DNA from: Paraburkholderia atlantica
GTDB taxonomy: Bacteria > Pseudomonadota > Gammaproteobacteria > Burkholderiales > Burkholderiaceae
Assembly: GCF_009362785.1 (NCBI RefSeq)
Contig: NZ_WHNQ01000026.1
Span: 45,771-109,770, forward strand
Direction: 5' to 3'
DNA length: 64,000 bases
How positions within the stretch are numbered: the stretch's first letter is position 1; each line of letters starts with the position of its first letter. Shown in pieces: positions 63,492 to 64,000 of the stretch. A program made the position numbers and the translations under genes. The notes beneath the pieces were generated by a model. The model was given only the letters and a program-made list of their open reading frames with translations, was not told the DNA's origin and searched no databases.

Positions 63492-64000
63492 ATGCCCGCG
63501 CACAGGATGAACATGCGCATGATCAAGGACGTTTTACGACTTAAATTCGACGGCGGCTTCTCGCACGATCGGATCGCCTCGTCACTGGGCATATCCAAGG
63601 GCGTGGTCACGAAGTACGTCGGACTGGCTGGCGCTGCCGGGCTGGACTGGGCGAGCGCGTGCGATATGGATGAAGGCGACCTCGAGCGGCGGCTTCTCGG
63701 CAAGCCCACGGGGCCAGCAGGCTACGCCCAGCCCGACTACGGACGCATCCACCAGGAGCTGCGTCGCAAGGGCATGACGCTGACGTTGCTGTGGGAGGAG
63801 TACCAGGCCGAATTCGCGGACCGGCAGACCTACCGCTATACGCAGTTCTGCGAGCACTACAAGGCGTTCACGAAACGCCTGAAGCGCTCGATGCGTCAGA
63901 TTCACCGCGCCGGCGAGAAGCTGTTTGTCGACTTCGCCGGCCCCACGCTGCCGCTGACGACTGGACGCCGCGCGCACATCTTCGTGGCGGCCATGGGCGC
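63492..64000 (+). mobile_element. istA: IS21-family transposase IstA, 5' part
   Basis: An open frame from ATG 63492 to the window edge (169 codons seen). It begins with an HTH (MIKDVLRLKFDGGFSHDRIASSLGIS, residues about 10-35) and reaches the start of the DDE catalytic core, GEKLFVDFAGPTLPL, where the first Asp of the triad is visible. The istB helper would lie beyond 64000. The frame is intact, so this element may be younger than the remnants beside it. Confidence 0.85.

Overview
The window is chromosomal DNA from a GC-rich betaproteobacterium, most likely Burkholderia or Paraburkholderia. This rests on recognised gene clusters (xseA/sodB, clpS-clpA, ribF-ileS-lspA, nadA-nadC facing nadB, radC-rpmB-rpmG, fkpB-ispH, livHMGF), strong GC3 bias and close protein resemblance. 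It is an inference from reading, not a database search. I saw no rRNA, tRNA or CRISPR array.

Layout. 0.6-3.8 kb: exonuclease VII large subunit, Fe superoxide dismutase and a glycine-zipper lipoprotein. 3.9-8.8 kb: a NYN/OST-HTH protein, a second-type clpP, an ECF41-like sigma factor and an EAL protein that has lost its catalytic residues. 9-18.8 kb is accessory: an MFS exporter, a MocR regulator divergent from a DUF2917 gene, an HTH-citrate-synthase-like gene divergent from a CoA transferase, a GntR regulator, an aldo/keto reductase, a Rap1a/Tai-like protein and a glycine-rich exported protein. 19.2-27 kb: a peptide/nickel-type ABC transporter, then a NiCoT Ni/Co permease and a His-rich cupin. 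27-31.4 kb: a stand-alone fusA, a DUF192 protein, a small Ala/Lys-rich protein and rluE. 31.7-61.9 kb is mostly core metabolism: icd, cold-shock protein, clpS-clpA, dut, coaBC, lspA, ileS, ribF, purN, an RNA methyltransferase, MscS, a desaturase, NAD synthesis, ribosomal proteins L28/L33, radC, ispH and a branched-chain amino acid ABC operon. 61.9-64 kb is a graveyard of insertion sequences: livF loses its last codons at a junction near 61890, followed by unrecognised sequence, IS5- and IS630-type transposase remnants, a frameshifted small ORF, and the left end of an IS21-type element whose istA runs off the window.

The most interesting signal is at 6337-6410. Two divergent sequences each match the promoter expected for ECF41 sigma factors (TGTCACA, 16 bases, CGTC). 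One points at the sigma gene and the other at clpP. This suggests a small regulon in which an ECF41-like factor controls its own gene and a ClpP paralogue.

Other regulatory architecture visible in the sequence: a double inverted repeat between the MocR regulator and the DUF2917 gene, a cluster of AATCAA/TTGATT half-sites between the citrate-synthase-like and CoA-transferase genes, ATGA or TAATG stop/start overlaps in several operons, and a terminator between the branched-chain amino acid binding-protein gene and its permease genes.
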